Origin: Cladophialophora immunda
Lineage: Eukaryota > Ascomycota > Eurotiomycetes > Chaetothyriales > Herpotrichiellaceae
DNA length: 64,000 bases
NCBI RefSeq assembly: GCF_000835495.1
Contig: NW_015622541.1
Coordinates: 4,154,001 to 4,218,000, forward strand
Direction: 5' to 3'
Shown: positions 32,264-43,446 of the stretch, in pieces
How the letters are laid out: every line of letters starts with the position of its first letter
How positions within the stretch are numbered: position 1 is the first letter of the stretch
Notes under the pieces: model-generated
Told to the model about the DNA's origin: nothing
What the model saw: only the letters and a program-made list of their open reading frames with translations
Database searches by the model: none
Program-made: the position numbers and the translations under genes

Positions 32264-34296
32264 ATGAGGTTCAGGACCTTGCGTGAACTCGGACATGAGC
32301 CGTCCGAGGTGACTCTTATCGATACTCCTGCGACTGAGGAGCTGCATCAACCTCACCTTCGCGGCACGGATATCATCTTGGTGCCAGCTCCTTCCAACGA
32401 TGTCAACGACCCTCTTCGATTTCCGGCATGGAAGAAGTGGGCTATATTCGCCAACATGTGGATGTTGACCTTCATGGTCAACTTCTGGCTTGGCGGCCTC
32501 GCACCTGGTTTCTATCTTTTGACTCTGGAGTTCAACATTGATGCTTCGCAAGCGACGGGTCTGTTGTCGTGGTGCTTCGTGGCCGCTGGCGTTGCCGTGA
32601 GTCAAGTTGCTGCTTCCCTTTTAGCTTTGCGCGTGGGACTGACTGAAGACTTATGAAGAATCTGTTTTGGGTGCCAACCTCTGAGTACATTGGGAGAAGA
32701 CCAGTGTTCATCCTCAGCAGCATCCTGCTATTTGTATGCCAGATCTGGTCTGCTTCCTCAAAGTCCTATGGAAGCATCCTCGCGAGCCGTGTGGTTGGGT
32801 CCTTCATGGGAACCCTGGTCGAGGGTTTGGGACCCGTCATTGTGAACGTGAGTCCGAAACACCTGACCTTCGCGGATTCCTCAATGACTGACTCCGATCC
32901 AAGGACATCTTCTTCTTGCATGAGAGAGGAAGTAAGATGGGTCTCACGGTTCTTGGAATATACTTAGGCAACTCGCTAGGCACCGTCATCACTGGTTTCA
33001 TTATTCAGGGTGAGGTCGCAGTTTGATCTAACGTTAATTATCAACCATTACTAACGAGTTTCCTACAGCTTTGGGTTGGCGCTGGTCGTCCTGGGTGTGT
33101 TCAATTTTCTCTGGAGTCAATATGCTCGGCATCGTCTTCCTCTTTCCTGAAACGCGTTGGAATCGGGCCAAGGACCCCCTCGACACCGGTCACCAAGCTG
33201 CCGAAGGAGACGATCAAGCGAGCGAGAAAATGCAGGACAAACCCGAAGGGGTCTGGCACACCGATGAGGCTGTCGAGCAGGGCAATGGATCGAGTGCACT
33301 CCGTGGCGTCAAAAAGAGCTACTTACAAGAGTTGCATCCATGGTCTGGAACCACGAAAATGTCTCTTGTCAACCACTTGGTTAGGCCATTGCCACTGGTT
33401 TTCTACCCTGCCGTCGCCTATGCTGTCTTGATGTGTAAGTAAACGACCTGAACTGCCATTTAGCATCTCCTTGTCTCCTTGTCTTGACTGACTTGTGTTC
33501 TCTAGTCTCCATTGCTACCTCTTGGTTAGTGGGCGCTGGCGTGTTGAGTTCCTTCATATTCCAGGTCCCTCCATATAACTTTTCCCCTGGAGTCAACGGA
33601 CTTGTTCAAATTCCTGGTTTCAGTAAGCATTGGTCTCTCTCATGCCTCTGAGAACACTTATTGTGACAACTCGCACTATATGATCCGGTGGCTAACGGTA
33701 TACTTCCTCCACAGTCGGTAATATCGTCGGTGCGGTATCAGGTGGCCTCCTCAGCGACGTCTACGCACGCCACCGCGCACGCCACAGTGCTGGTGGCAAA
33801 TTCAAACCAGAGTTCAGGCTACCTTTACTCATCATCCCAGCCATCATAGTTCCCTGCGGACTGTTCATGTGGGGTTACGGTGTACAGCGAGGATGGCACT
33901 GGGCCATCTTGTACGTCGGCTACGGCTTCATCGGCGTTGTCTCAGGAGCCCATGTCATTGTCATGACCTACGCGGTCGACTCGTACGTTGAGGTCGCCTC
34001 GGATGCATTGACCGTGATCAACAGTCTCAGGGCTTTTGTGGCATTTGGTTTCATCTATGCTGTCGTTCCGTGGACTACTGCAGCCGGCTATGCTAGCGTG
34101 AGTTCATTTTCTCTCCGCTGCTAGTAATGTTTTGAGTTATTCTGGACGCTGATGCTAATCACTATGCGTTGATCAGACATTCGCGACCATGGCAGGTATC
34201 TGGTGGGCTATCTTGCTCATCGCCGTGCCACTCTACTTCTTCGGTCACAAGATCAGGTCGTTCACTTCGGCGAGCTGGAAGATTGTCTTGGCTTGA
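32264..34296 (+). CDS. MFS drug:proton antiporter-type transporter, 537 aa
   Basis: Seven exons: 32264-32596, 32659-32847, 32904-33009, 33069-33434, 33506-33622, 33715-34097, 34177-34296. All introns are GT-AG (56-92 nt), phases agree, total 1614 nt. About twelve hydrophobic segments. N-terminal LRFPAWKKWAIFANMW before helix 1, SEYIGRRPVFILSS after helix 2, HERGSKMGLTVLGIYLGNSLG in the middle and FLFPETRWNR before the large hydrophilic central loop. This is the plan of fungal multidrug/toxin MFS exporters. It probably exports or imports the cluster's compound at the plasma membrane. Confidence 0.85.
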
Positions 34297-34914
34297 GAGT
34301 TTGAAAGAAGATGAGATTTGAGGGGGGAGTGCAAAAAATGCAAGGTGGAGGATGGAGGTTGCCCGGAAATATCATAAAACTTCAGTGCAGTTCGAGGGCG
34401 AAGTGTGTGTGACTGCAGTGGTCAGAGAATCTCGCCTCTGGCCGAGAATGCGTTTCAGCATTGGAGGTCATACAACAGAGACTAGTACCATAGTTACAGC
34501 AAATAGTGTATCACTCTGTTACCTAAGTGTGTCAGGACCAATAACTCATGTTTGTGGTGTCGGACCATAATGGGCGTTATTTCTAGAATACAGGCTGCCG
34601 CCAGTGTTGACAGATCGTGCAGGCTCAATATCACAAGTTAGAGAAGCAATTCTTTGAAAGGGTATTCGGGCGGTCCCTCGTAGTAAATATCTGGTTTCAG
34701 CATACCTAGTATCTACACGATAGGTTACGGAAGTCTCAATTTGTTCCTATCACGGCTGCCTCCAGGATCAATGGATGAATTTTGCCATACACCACGAGGC
34801 TGGTGATCTACGATCAACTTATTTTCCTGGCCCTGGAACCTGACATGAAGCCTCCTCTCCTCTCTTCTTTTCCTTCTTTACCTCCTTCAGGATGTTGGAC
34901 CAAGACTCAATGAC
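34297..34914. other. Convergent 3' intergenic region
   Basis: Between the stop codons of the MFS and P450 genes. No coding content seen. Confidence 0.45.
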
Positions 34915-36725
34915 TCAAGACCTTCGCGTAACCCGAACACGGATCCCAATCTGTTTGTTGAACCAGAAATTCTGCGTTTGCCACGTCTTGTGCGGATCGA
35001 CAGGCTCGAGATGGAAGTTGAGTAGGACCAGAGGTACCAGCTTATGGATCTCGGCTAGTGAGATCTGTGGATATATAGTTAGTATTTGTCTTAATCGGCA
35101 CCCTTGTGGTCTGATTTGGAAGGCAAGGATTGTGCGCAAGAAGGAGTGGAAATCGCTTGAAGTATGAAACAGTCCTTGACTTACGTTCTTCCCAATGCAT
35201 GTCCTTGTGCCCGCTCCAAATACCAGGCTGTTTCTGTCCATCTTGCTGGCTTGGATCTGGTCGCCCTTCTCACTCTCAAGCCACCGGTTAGGTCGAAATT
35301 CTGACGCGTCCGACCCATATGTGGCTTCGTCGTATCCGAGCACGGCGGCGTTCATGCCCACGCGATAACCCGCAGGGATGAATCTGCCTGCGACCACTAA
35401 TCCGCCTGCGGGAGATACACGAGGGAGTTGCAGGCCGACGGCAGGATGCATACGTAGGGCTTCTTTGATCGTGGCGCACAACAAGGGCAGTCGAGACGCC
35501 TCGCTGAATTTGACCGGCTTGCTGATTTGCCCAGTCTCGGCAGCCTCGTCGAGCTCTTTTTGGAGTTCTGCATAGGCCGCGGGGTTTTTCAGGAGATAGT
35601 AAAAGCAAGCTCTCATAGCGATTGCTGTCGTGTCGGATCCAGCAAATCTGCATTTCTCGTCAGCTTTTGAGACATCTCTGCTTGGTAGATGCGTGATGCT
35701 TAACAAGACTCACAGTGCAGTCAGTGACAGGAGTTCCACTTCACCCATGCCAAAGTCGACTTGTCCTCCTTTGGTCTGGAGGATGGTCAAAAACTTCTGC
35801 AAGAGATCGCTCCGGACACTGCCCTGTTCTTTTTCGAGCTGAATGCGGTCCGCCACACATGTTTTCGCAACTTCAGCAATCTTCGGCATCGTTTGCATCG
35901 CCTTGCGAGAAGATGGACTGAACATGGCCCACAGCTTGAAAAGGCCCTGATATGGTTTCGGAGTCATGGTCATCGTGGTGATGAATGGCAGAAAGCTGTC
36001 CAATGCCTCAATGTAGTTTCCATGATCGCAAGCGCCCTCCATGAAACCAAACATGCGCCCGAAAAAGAGTTCACCGATAACATCGAATGCGTACCTACGC
36101 GAGACAACCTTTAAGTTTCTTCGCCGAACCAATTTAAACAATTAACTTACCACTGCACCCATTCTCCAATGTCCATAACACTTTGATTGTCCGCATACTC
36201 GCCCATACGTCGAATGAAGAGCTCCGAGCATTTGTTGATATACTCCTCGAGCGACAGCACCGTCGACAGGCTAAACACGTTGTTGACGATCCTTCGACGC
36301 TGCGAGTGAAGCTGCTCATTGGTCTCACTGAAAAGATCTGCGTATTTAGAGATCCCGGGATATCCCCATGGAGGATAAAAGTTTGTCTTGACTGGAGGGC
36401 TTTGACTTGGGTAGACAGTCTTGATAGCCTCCGGATCCGAGCATAGAACCTCGTCTGGGGCGATGCGAACCACCGGGCCATAGCGTTTGTGCAGTTCACG
36501 TTGCACATACTCGATTCTGCCGCTGGAGATGTGGTAGACCTGCCACAATCGAGAGACGGATCCCCAGAACGGACCCGGGATTCTGCTCAAAGGATGGAAC
36601 AATTGGGTGTAAACCACCCACGCCAGAAAGTATATGGCTACTGGCAAGACGAAAAAGAGAGGTAGACCCAGGTGCCCGCTATTCTCGAGGAGCTCAAACT
36701 TAGCACCACCATCAGATGGAGCCAT
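34915..36725 (-). CDS. Cytochrome P450 monooxygenase, 522 aa
   Basis: Exons 36151-36725, 35714-36094, 35185-35647 and 34915-35064. Introns 56, 66 and 120 nt, phases 2, 2, 0, total 1569 nt. N-terminal membrane anchor (LGLPLFFVLPVAIYFLAWVVY) then the hinge LFHPLSRIPGP. Conserved sites: I-helix FAGSDTTAIAMR, ExxR in IKEALRMHP, EFRPNRW, and heme loop FGAGTRTCIGKN with Cys469 as the thiolate ligand. An ER-bound E-class enzyme. The PVVRIAPDEV and YPSQSPPVKT region resembles fungal detoxifying P450s of the pisatin-demethylase type, a tentative placement. Probable role: hydroxylation or demethylation of the cluster's substrate. Confidence 0.9.
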
Positions 36726-37336
36726 TGTTGAAGTTGGTGATGCTCTCTAGCTGATGGAGGCTGTAGTTCGTGGTCAGGACAATGACTGCAGAGATCCAAA
36801 TGAAAATCGCAATCTGCCAGAATCGGCCAACATTGGAGACAATCTGGAACCCCAGAGAGTGACGAACAAGTCTTGATGTTGAAAGTTGACAGACATGCCT
36901 GATACCTTCCGATCGGCCATACTTGAAAGAGGCAGCGCCGTGGAATGCCGAGGCTAGACCGTATATGCAGATGCTCAGCAGTTTCGAAGCAGAGCCAACG
37001 CCGACAGGGTGGCAAAACCTGAAGAATTTTATGCTCGGAGTCCCGGTGATGTGAGGAGAAACCGGTGGTTCTTCGTTTGTTGAGCCTGTTCCGACTTTGA
37101 TTGCGTTCCCGAAGTCGCGTGGCAAGAAAATACGAGTTTCAATCATTGCGACTTGCGGAAAGGTACTAGCGTTACAACGCCGTCTGTTTGTGCAAAATTC
37201 TGAAGGCTTAAGGGGAAATAAGTCTGCGCAACATGCTTGGATAGTTTATTCAGGCAGCTTTTGTTTTGTATATTGACCTGGCAAGCTCGTGTCCTCGTTC
37301 GCGTCGCTGCTTGAGCAGAGATACAGTATACCAGTG
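36726..37336. other. Intergenic between divergent P450 and small membrane protein genes
   Basis: A minus-strand frame (36712-37146) contains two hydrophobic stretches and ends just inside the P450 start. It has no clear start or family and is left unassigned. Confidence 0.3.
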
Positions 37337-37871
37337 ATGTCGGCGACCACCACATTCGCTGCTGCGCTTGCACATACCTTTATAGCTCTTGGACATACGG
37401 TGTGTATTGTGGACTCTCCTCGGGATAACCTGGTGCTCGAAGTCACATTTGCGTCTCAGTGGCTAGAATCTGCGAGCTGCTGTTGACATGAAATTTGCAG
37501 TATCGAGGTGTGGAGACCTTCTCACTGCCGCCATACAAGTCCCTACCTCCTCTTCTGCGTTGTTTAGCTGTGGTGGGCTGGTATCAAGGGAGCGCCTTCT
37601 TTTCCATTGCAGGTGAGCATTGGTTGAAACCTTTTACCTCCAGGTCTCGTTGGTTGTGGTTGAAGCTGACAATAAAATGAAAGCTCTGTTCAATTATCAA
37701 CTGTCGAGACGACATCGAGATGCCTGGACTGCTGTTGACCGCACAATCATGGGTATCCTGGTTATAATATACTGGGCGAGCAGCACCATGTATTTCAGGA
37801 ATGGGGACACGCTTACTGGAGCTCTCACCACAATAATTGGAACTCTGCAAGCTGCATCTCTTACCTCTTGA
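37337..37871 (+). CDS. Small integral membrane protein, about four helices, 120 aa
   Basis: Three short exons: 37337-37399, 37501-37612 and 37684-37871. Introns 101 nt (GTGTGT...TTTGCAG) and 71 nt (GTGAGC...CTGAC...GAAAG), phases 0 and 1, total 363 nt. The joined product reads smoothly as a membrane protein: helix 1 FAAALAHTFIALGHT, helix 2 LLRCLAVVGWYQGSAFFSIA, helix 3 RTIMGILVIIYWASSTMYF, helix 4 TGALTTIIGTLQAASL. I believe similar short proteins occur in fungi and bacteria, without a known function. Its place inside the cluster, divergent from the P450, suggests co-expression but not a role. Confidence 0.6.
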
Positions 37872-38504
37872 GAGCAATAGCTCGCGATTCTGAGAAACGG
37901 TTGGTCACCAGTGCCAGATAGTCGTGACTCAGAGCAATGATAGTCTAATAAAGGGTATCGCATTGCTATTGCGAGATTGAAACGCTGCAACTGTTTAAAT
38001 GGCCTTCTCTTGCACAGGCGGTACTTTAGCAGAGGTATTCTGAATTTAAAGTCGTCCGACTCTCAACTACATGTCGTTGCTCGAAGCCAGTCAAGTCACG
38101 CGACCTTTTTCCCATTAACAGGGATTTCGGTGAGATCCGATGGATGCTCTGACAGATGGCACGACCACGTTTGTTGGCCTCGACGCAGCTGCACCCACAA
38201 TCGGGACGCTGGGGAAGACTCCAGGACGTCAAGATAATTCGTCCGTGTAGAACTCTAAGTTGCTCTCGTTCCCATACTCGCACGTCACGGCATCGGCAAA
38301 TGCTGGATTGGGCTTCGCGAGTCTCGGCGGTGGTGTTTGCATCTCGGCATGTAGACCTCTACCTCACGGCGCGGGGTTTCTTCAACTTCGACGACGGGAG
38401 GTTATGCCTCCAGGTCGCTACCTAGGTATGTATGTACGTCAACGGAAGCACATGCTCTGTGAGCGACGGCTCACCACCTTGGATCCATCGTCACAAGTAT
38501 AGTC
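37872..38504. promoter_or_regulatory. Promoter region of SDR gene with ACCTAGGT palindrome
   Basis: TACCTAGGTA at 38419-38428, about 80 bp before the ATG at 38505. It shares its core with the palindrome in the divergent promoter at 19635. No coding content. Confidence 0.35.
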
Positions 38505-39317
38505 ATGAGCACTACCGCGCACCGGCCGACTGGATACGCAGGCAAGCTCTATGGAAAGCGGATTTTGGTTCTGGGGGGAACTTCGGGCATTGGCCTAGCA
38601 GTCGCTCAGGCCAGCCGAGAATTCGGTGCGACAGTCATGGTGTCCAGTTCCAGTGAAGCCAAAATCGACTTGGCAATTCAAAGAATCCAAGCGGTCGAGC
38701 CGGGTCGCAGCAATGGCGAGGTCCTCGGCTACCCCTGCGATCTGTACGACTTGGACCGGCTGGAAAGCAACCTAAGAGCTCTATTCGACCACGCCACGGA
38801 GCGAGGCATTCGAAGACTCGATCACATCGTCTACACAGCCGGCAACAAGGTGGGATCGATCCCACTAGGAGACACAGACACAAAGCTGATCACCGAGCAC
38901 GGCATTCTGCGCTTCTATGCGCCAATCATCATTGGAAAGCTCGCCTCTAAGTACGTCACTAGTAGTCCCGGCTCGTCCATTACCTTCACCAGCGGTGTGA
39001 ATAATGTCAAGCCCATTCCTGGACGAGTGCTTATGGCGGGTTGGGGGGCCGGCGTGGAGGGCGTCACTCGGGCTCTCGCCGTCGACCTGCGGCCGGTCCG
39101 AGTCAACTGCATCTGTCCGGGTCCGACAAAAACGGAACTTTTTGACGGCTTCCCCGAGGATGTGCTCCAGCCTCTGCTGGAAAAGTATAAAGGCTCGACC
39201 ATGACTGGGACTATTGGCACCCCGGAGGATATGGCTGAACCGTATCTGTACTGCATGCGGGACACATTTGTAGATGGTACGGTCATCCACTCCAGCGGAG
39301 GCTATCTGCTGGCATGA
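38505..39317 (+). CDS. Atypical short-chain dehydrogenase/reductase lacking the YxxxK pair, 270 aa
   Basis: Single exon. Cofactor motif GGTSGIG (24-30), CDLYDLDRLESNL, and VYTAGNKVG at the NNAG position are SDR hallmarks, as is VRVNCICPGPTKTELFD later. At the catalytic site Ser163 is kept (FTSGVN), but the expected Tyr-x-x-x-Lys is replaced by AGWGAGVEG (178-186). A recognisable subset of fungal and bacterial SDRs shares this GWGAG-type sequence, so it is probably a real subfamily with altered chemistry rather than a damaged copy. Confidence 0.8.
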   Translation: MSTTAHRPTGYAGKLYGKRILVLGGTSGIGLAVAQASREFGATVMVSSSSEAKIDLAIQRIQAVEPGRSNGEVLGYPCDLYDLDRLESNLRALFDHATERGIRRLDHIVYTAGNKVGSIPLGDTDTKLITEHGILRFYAPIIIGKLASKYVTSSPGSSITFTSGVNNVKPIPGRVLMAGWGAGVEGVTRALAVDLRPVRVNCICPGPTKTELFDGFPEDVLQPLLEKYKGSTMTGTIGTPEDMAEPYLYCMRDTFVDGTVIHSSGGYLLA

Positions 39318-39685
39318 CCGGTCTGTGTATGACATTCCGATAGACTCAGTATCTCAGATTCTTTGGATCAATCGACTTCCGCGAGCTTCAATCTCGGCCC
39401 AGCCGAAAGGTCAAGCAATGCGATTAGAACAAAGACCGAGCTATGGCTCAATGTCTGCTCTCCGAAAACCAGTAGCTCGGGAAAAGGCCGACTGGGCGAG
39501 GTATCGTTCACCCAATTATTGAATAGGCACTGCTAGGCCGGCGGCTTTTCTACATTGTTCTCGTATATATACTCATTCAGTCGGGTCAATCCATCCCTTC
39601 ACCATCTCACTGGCTATTACAGCTCCATTAGGCCATCGCCACGTCGGTCAACGCATCTATTTGGCAGTTTTCGGACCACCGCAGC
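39318..39685. promoter_or_regulatory. Promoter region of the second SDR of the tandem pair
   Basis: 368 bp between two plus-strand SDR genes. TATATATAC at 39564-39572 is a possible TATA element, about 115 bp before the ATG. Confidence 0.35.
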
Positions 39686-40675
39686 ATGTCGCAATACCCT
39701 CCTTTCCCGAACAGAGACAGATTTCCCAATCTCAAGGACCAGGTGGTCGTGATCACCGGCGGGGCCAGCGGCATTGGTGCTGCTCTTGGGACGCTTGCTT
39801 ATCGCCACGGAGCGCACGTCATGGTAGGGGACATCAATCCGAGCACTGGAGATACCCTGGTCCAGACTCTACAATCAAATAAGCCTTCGTCGGGCGCCAA
39901 CGATCTCACATTCCGATCCTGCGACGTGTGCAAGTACGGCGACCTCTACGCCTTATTCCGCGCAGCGCACGACAAGCATGGCCGTGTCGATCACGCTGTC
40001 TTCTGCGCCGGCATTGTCGACAGTCCGTCTTCGTCGTATTTTGGCCCTGAAGTAACCATCGACTCTGTGGGCAGGGAGCCGGGTGATCTGCGCGCTGTCG
40101 AGATCAATTTCATGGCCGCCTGCTCGTTCGCCCGGGTCGCGCTACCCTTCTTACGACGTGACGCCAAGCCAGGCCAGAGTAACACGGTGTCGAGAGGATC
40201 TCAGCCATCTCCCGGCCCCAGCCTGACACTCCTCTCCAGCGTGACGGGTTTCCGCGACGCGCCAGGCATGTTTCTGTATCAGACGTCCAAACAAGCGATC
40301 CTGGGCCTAATGCGTGCGCTGCGGACGGTGGTCTTTGCGCGCGACGGAATTCGCGTCAACGCGGTCTGTCCGGGAATGACCGACACACCAATGACCAGTG
40401 GCAGTGGACTGATCGATCTGTTCAAGCACAGGACGCAGGAGGATCAAGCGAAACTGCCCTCGCACTATCAGTCGGCGAATGCTGTGGCCGAGCACATTGC
40501 GGCGATCCTGCTGACGGACGGGCTTAACGGGAAGAGTATCTACGTCGAAGAAGGCAAGGGATGGGATTTTGAGGATGGTCTCTTCCGAGAGATGTCACGA
40601 TGGCTGGGCGCCGAGCCGATGCGGTGGTCGGATGAGAATCTGGCCTTTCTCGCCCACAGCTTTGGCGGGACCTGA
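39686..40675 (+). CDS. Short-chain dehydrogenase/reductase, classical, 329 aa
   Basis: Single exon. TGGASGIG (24-31), SCDVCKYGDL, FCAGI (NNAG-like), Ser184 (LLSSVTG), Tyr198 and Lys202 (YQTSK), then VNAVCPGMTDTPM. The order resembles 15-hydroxyprostaglandin dehydrogenase-like fungal SDRs. Longer than usual through a loop at ~160-180 (RRDAKPGQSNTV) and a C-terminal extension (RWLGAEPMRW). In tandem with the atypical SDR, and convergent with the Zn2Cys6 gene (165 bp between stops). Confidence 0.88.
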   Translation: MSQYPPFPNRDRFPNLKDQVVVITGGASGIGAALGTLAYRHGAHVMVGDINPSTGDTLVQTLQSNKPSSGANDLTFRSCDVCKYGDLYALFRAAHDKHGRVDHAVFCAGIVDSPSSSYFGPEVTIDSVGREPGDLRAVEINFMAACSFARVALPFLRRDAKPGQSNTVSRGSQPSPGPSLTLLSSVTGFRDAPGMFLYQTSKQAILGLMRALRTVVFARDGIRVNAVCPGMTDTPMTSGSGLIDLFKHRTQEDQAKLPSHYQSANAVAEHIAAILLTDGLNGKSIYVEEGKGWDFEDGLFREMSRWLGAEPMRWSDENLAFLAHSFGGT

Positions 40676-40840
40676 CCTAGGTCTCCCTTGAGCATCCCCT
40701 GAAGCAAATACAACTCCAAGGGCGATGGAATACCCGGAACTCGGAAACGACTTCTTCTGGTCTGTGTCCGAGGTCTACCCTTCCTGATTCCCGCCGCATA
40801 ACGGCCATATCGATACTTATAGGTCGACCCATACACAACG

Positions 40841-43058
40841 TCAATTGCCGTCAAAGGCAAGCGGATTCCAGAATAACCAGTCGCCGATTGTATCGTTGGC
40901 TTCTCCGGCCTCCTCTTGAAACATTCGATCAAATGACATGACCTCTCCCGGATCCGGCGGTTCCAGCTCCACGGCCGCCATCTGATTGAGGTGGTCTTCC
41001 TGGGAATAGAATGGTATTCCTCGAGGCTTCAAGAGACCTCCTCCTGCAGGTGGGTTGGGAGCATGTGGATTAATTGCGTCAGCGTTTGCCAAGGCCATGT
41101 CTCTTGTGTCTCGTCCGTTATTGATCACTGGCTTTTGCACCAGTGCAGCATACATCCGGCACAACTTCATGTCACAAATTTCAAAGAAGACAGCCTCGTA
41201 CGAAGTCAGAGAGCAATTGCAGGTGCTGGTGACCTTCATCTGCGTGGCGACTGTGAGCTTAAACATCCGGTCAAAACTGCTGAGACTACCGATTGCCGTA
41301 GGCCACCGTTTCTTCATCTCTTCTTGAGCCTGGTTTAAGATCTTCAGGTCCTCCTGCGCCAGCTCCCATAGGTCGGGATACTTATAGCACGAAAGTAGCG
41401 CAATAGAAGCAGCCAGGAGGTGGAAGCTGAAGGCCGGGCCGAGGAACCGAACCTCATCGCGAGCAAGGAAGTCTTCAAATACACCTGCCATGGTAGACGC
41501 CGCCACCACGGCAGCCGTGGGGAAAGGTCCATCAAGGCTCCTGGACCGACGTAGGAGAATAATGGTCGTGAGGTATAGGACATTGAGCTGGCGGCTTTCG
41601 AGATTGTAGGTCCGCAATGGTTGAGACGGGTTCGTCGGGCGATCGGCGCTGTAAGAGGGCCGGAGTATCTCTGGGAGGTTTTTCGTCCAGCGATACAAGC
41701 AGTCTTCAATCCCGGTAAGAGAGTCGTTGGAGGAAGCTTTTCGAATCTCCTTCTGAGTGAATCGTCCTATAATCAACGATAGCTCGACATAGGCAATAAA
41801 GAAAGACCCGGTCAGTGGAGCGCCGGGGAAGTCGTCCAGAGTCGGGAGAGGGATGTCACAGTCTTCGAGAGCTATTGCTTGTGGTCGTCCATGTGCAACA
41901 CTGATAAGGCAGTCGCGGGCCTAGACCCTAGTCAGTCAAGTCTCTAGAGGGACACCAACTCGGCACTAGGGAGACAGGATAGTAGCGACTGACCACGATA
42001 GACCACCACAAACGGCGGCGCAAGGACTCATCGGGTACGGCCTTCGCCCTGCTGTGAAGTCCCATTTGCTGAGCTAGGCTTACAGTAATTCGACACCAAA
42101 AGCTGCTGGTATTTGTAGATACACGTTCCGGCCCATGTGGATTCCACCAGTGCATCAGAGACGAGGCAATCAAGCGATCCACGGGGTCCTTCTCGTAGTC
42201 AAGCCAGAAGAGCGTCTTAGCCCGTGTGTAGTACTCTTGGGGCGAGGCAAAGGTACGCGGCTGCGATGGCGAGATCATTTGACTGCCGGCGAGGAAGATT
42301 GTCTGAAGCAGCAGAGGTGATATCTTGTCCAGTTCCACGCCAATTACCTGAGATCGGTCGACTATGGGGTCCCACGCATAGCAATACGTCCAGAAATTTT
42401 CAAATAGGGAGTCCCGGATGGCACGAGGGGGGAACTTGAACGCGTTCTGCAGCGTGGCGATTTGTTCCGTGGCGTCCGGGGGAGGAGGCACGACATAGTC
42501 AATTTCCAAACCGTCTTCGGCGCGAAAATTGTCGGGGGCCATGTACGTCGAACGCTCCATGTGTCCGCCTTCGCAGCTACTTGAGACGCTTGAAAGAGAC
42601 AGCACGGACGGTGAAGGACCATGATCATGAACTTCGGTGTTTTCTCCTTGCGCGGGACCCTGCGCACGGCTCTGCGTCTGTTGATGATGCAAGCTGTTCA
42701 CCGGCGGGCGTGGCTCCTCTCCTACTTGCGATGGTGCTGCTCGAGGTGGCGCAGTAGTGGTAGTGGTCCTTGAAATCCGACCCGCGTCGGCTGCGGGCTG
42801 GGCTGTGGCGGCAGGCTGGTCGGGACTCTTCCAGGAAGACATTGTCGCCTTGAGAGGATGTCCTCTCCGTTGCCGTGGCCTCTGCCGACACTCTTGTGCA
42901 TCTCGCTGGCAGTTGGAGCATTGCGGCCTGGTCGGTCCGATATCGCATTTGACCTTGCGACTATGGCACAATTCACATGCCCGGCTTGTGCGAGGGGCTC
43001 TCTCGAGGCGCGAGGTGTGGCGCCCGACGTGGACGTTCATGTCAAATGCCATGGCCAA
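40841..43058 (-). CDS. Zn2Cys6 transcription factor with Fungal_trans domain, 714 aa
   Basis: Exons 41994-43058 and 40841-41920. The intron of 73 nt has a GTCAGT donor and GTCTAG acceptor, phase 0. The zinc cluster is complete: Cys28, 31, 38, 47, 50, 57 (CX2CX6CX8CX2CX6C), followed by a basic linker RQRPRQRRG. The middle domain shows the usual cues: NFWTYCYAWDPIVDRSQV, then LLLQTIFLAGSQ, then YYTRAKTLFWLDYEKDP, and WCRITVSLAQQMGLHSRAKAVP before the conserved RRRLWWSIVARDCLISVAHGRP. This last block and layout resemble cutinase transcription factor/CTF1-type regulators. Divergent from the aldehyde dehydrogenase gene. Best candidate for the cluster-specific activator. Confidence 0.88.
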
Positions 43059-43446
43059 GGTTATTTAAGCTGGGAGCCCTGTACTGGCCACGAAGGTCAC
43101 CTCGCGGCAAGCTGTTGCAGGTTTCTGCTGAAGTTACGGAGAGGAGAATCCGGGGAAGCTGGGGAAATTGCATGACCCCAGCAAAAAGGCGTACAAGGGT
43201 CCAGTCGCGGGCAGGAAGTTTAACGCTCGGCAATTTCCTAGATGGGCTAGATAGCACGTGCGACCGAGGCTCGACTTGGACGTCACTCGGAGCGTAGTGT
43301 GGGTGACATTTTCACGTGCTTAGCCGCCGGCTGCTCGTTCTAGTTGCCTAGCCTCACAAGGAAGATGATAGTATATGAGACAGCAGATGTATTCATCAGC
43401 ACAAATTCAGGCACAGAGGTCTTGACGCTCGACAAACAGCATCGAC
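43059..43446. promoter_or_regulatory. Divergent promoter region, Zn2Cys6 regulator / ALDH
   Basis: 388 bp between divergent starts, a common arrangement for a pathway regulator and a structural gene. It has CGG-containing stretches (e.g. 43326-43330) but no clean paired CGG site that I can single out. Confidence 0.35.

Noticed and set aside
36712..37146. Minus-strand frame with two hydrophobic stretches just upstream of the P450
   Set aside because: It overlaps the P450 start, has no clear start or family, and the join to the P450 would need removal of a stop. Left as possible leader or uORF.
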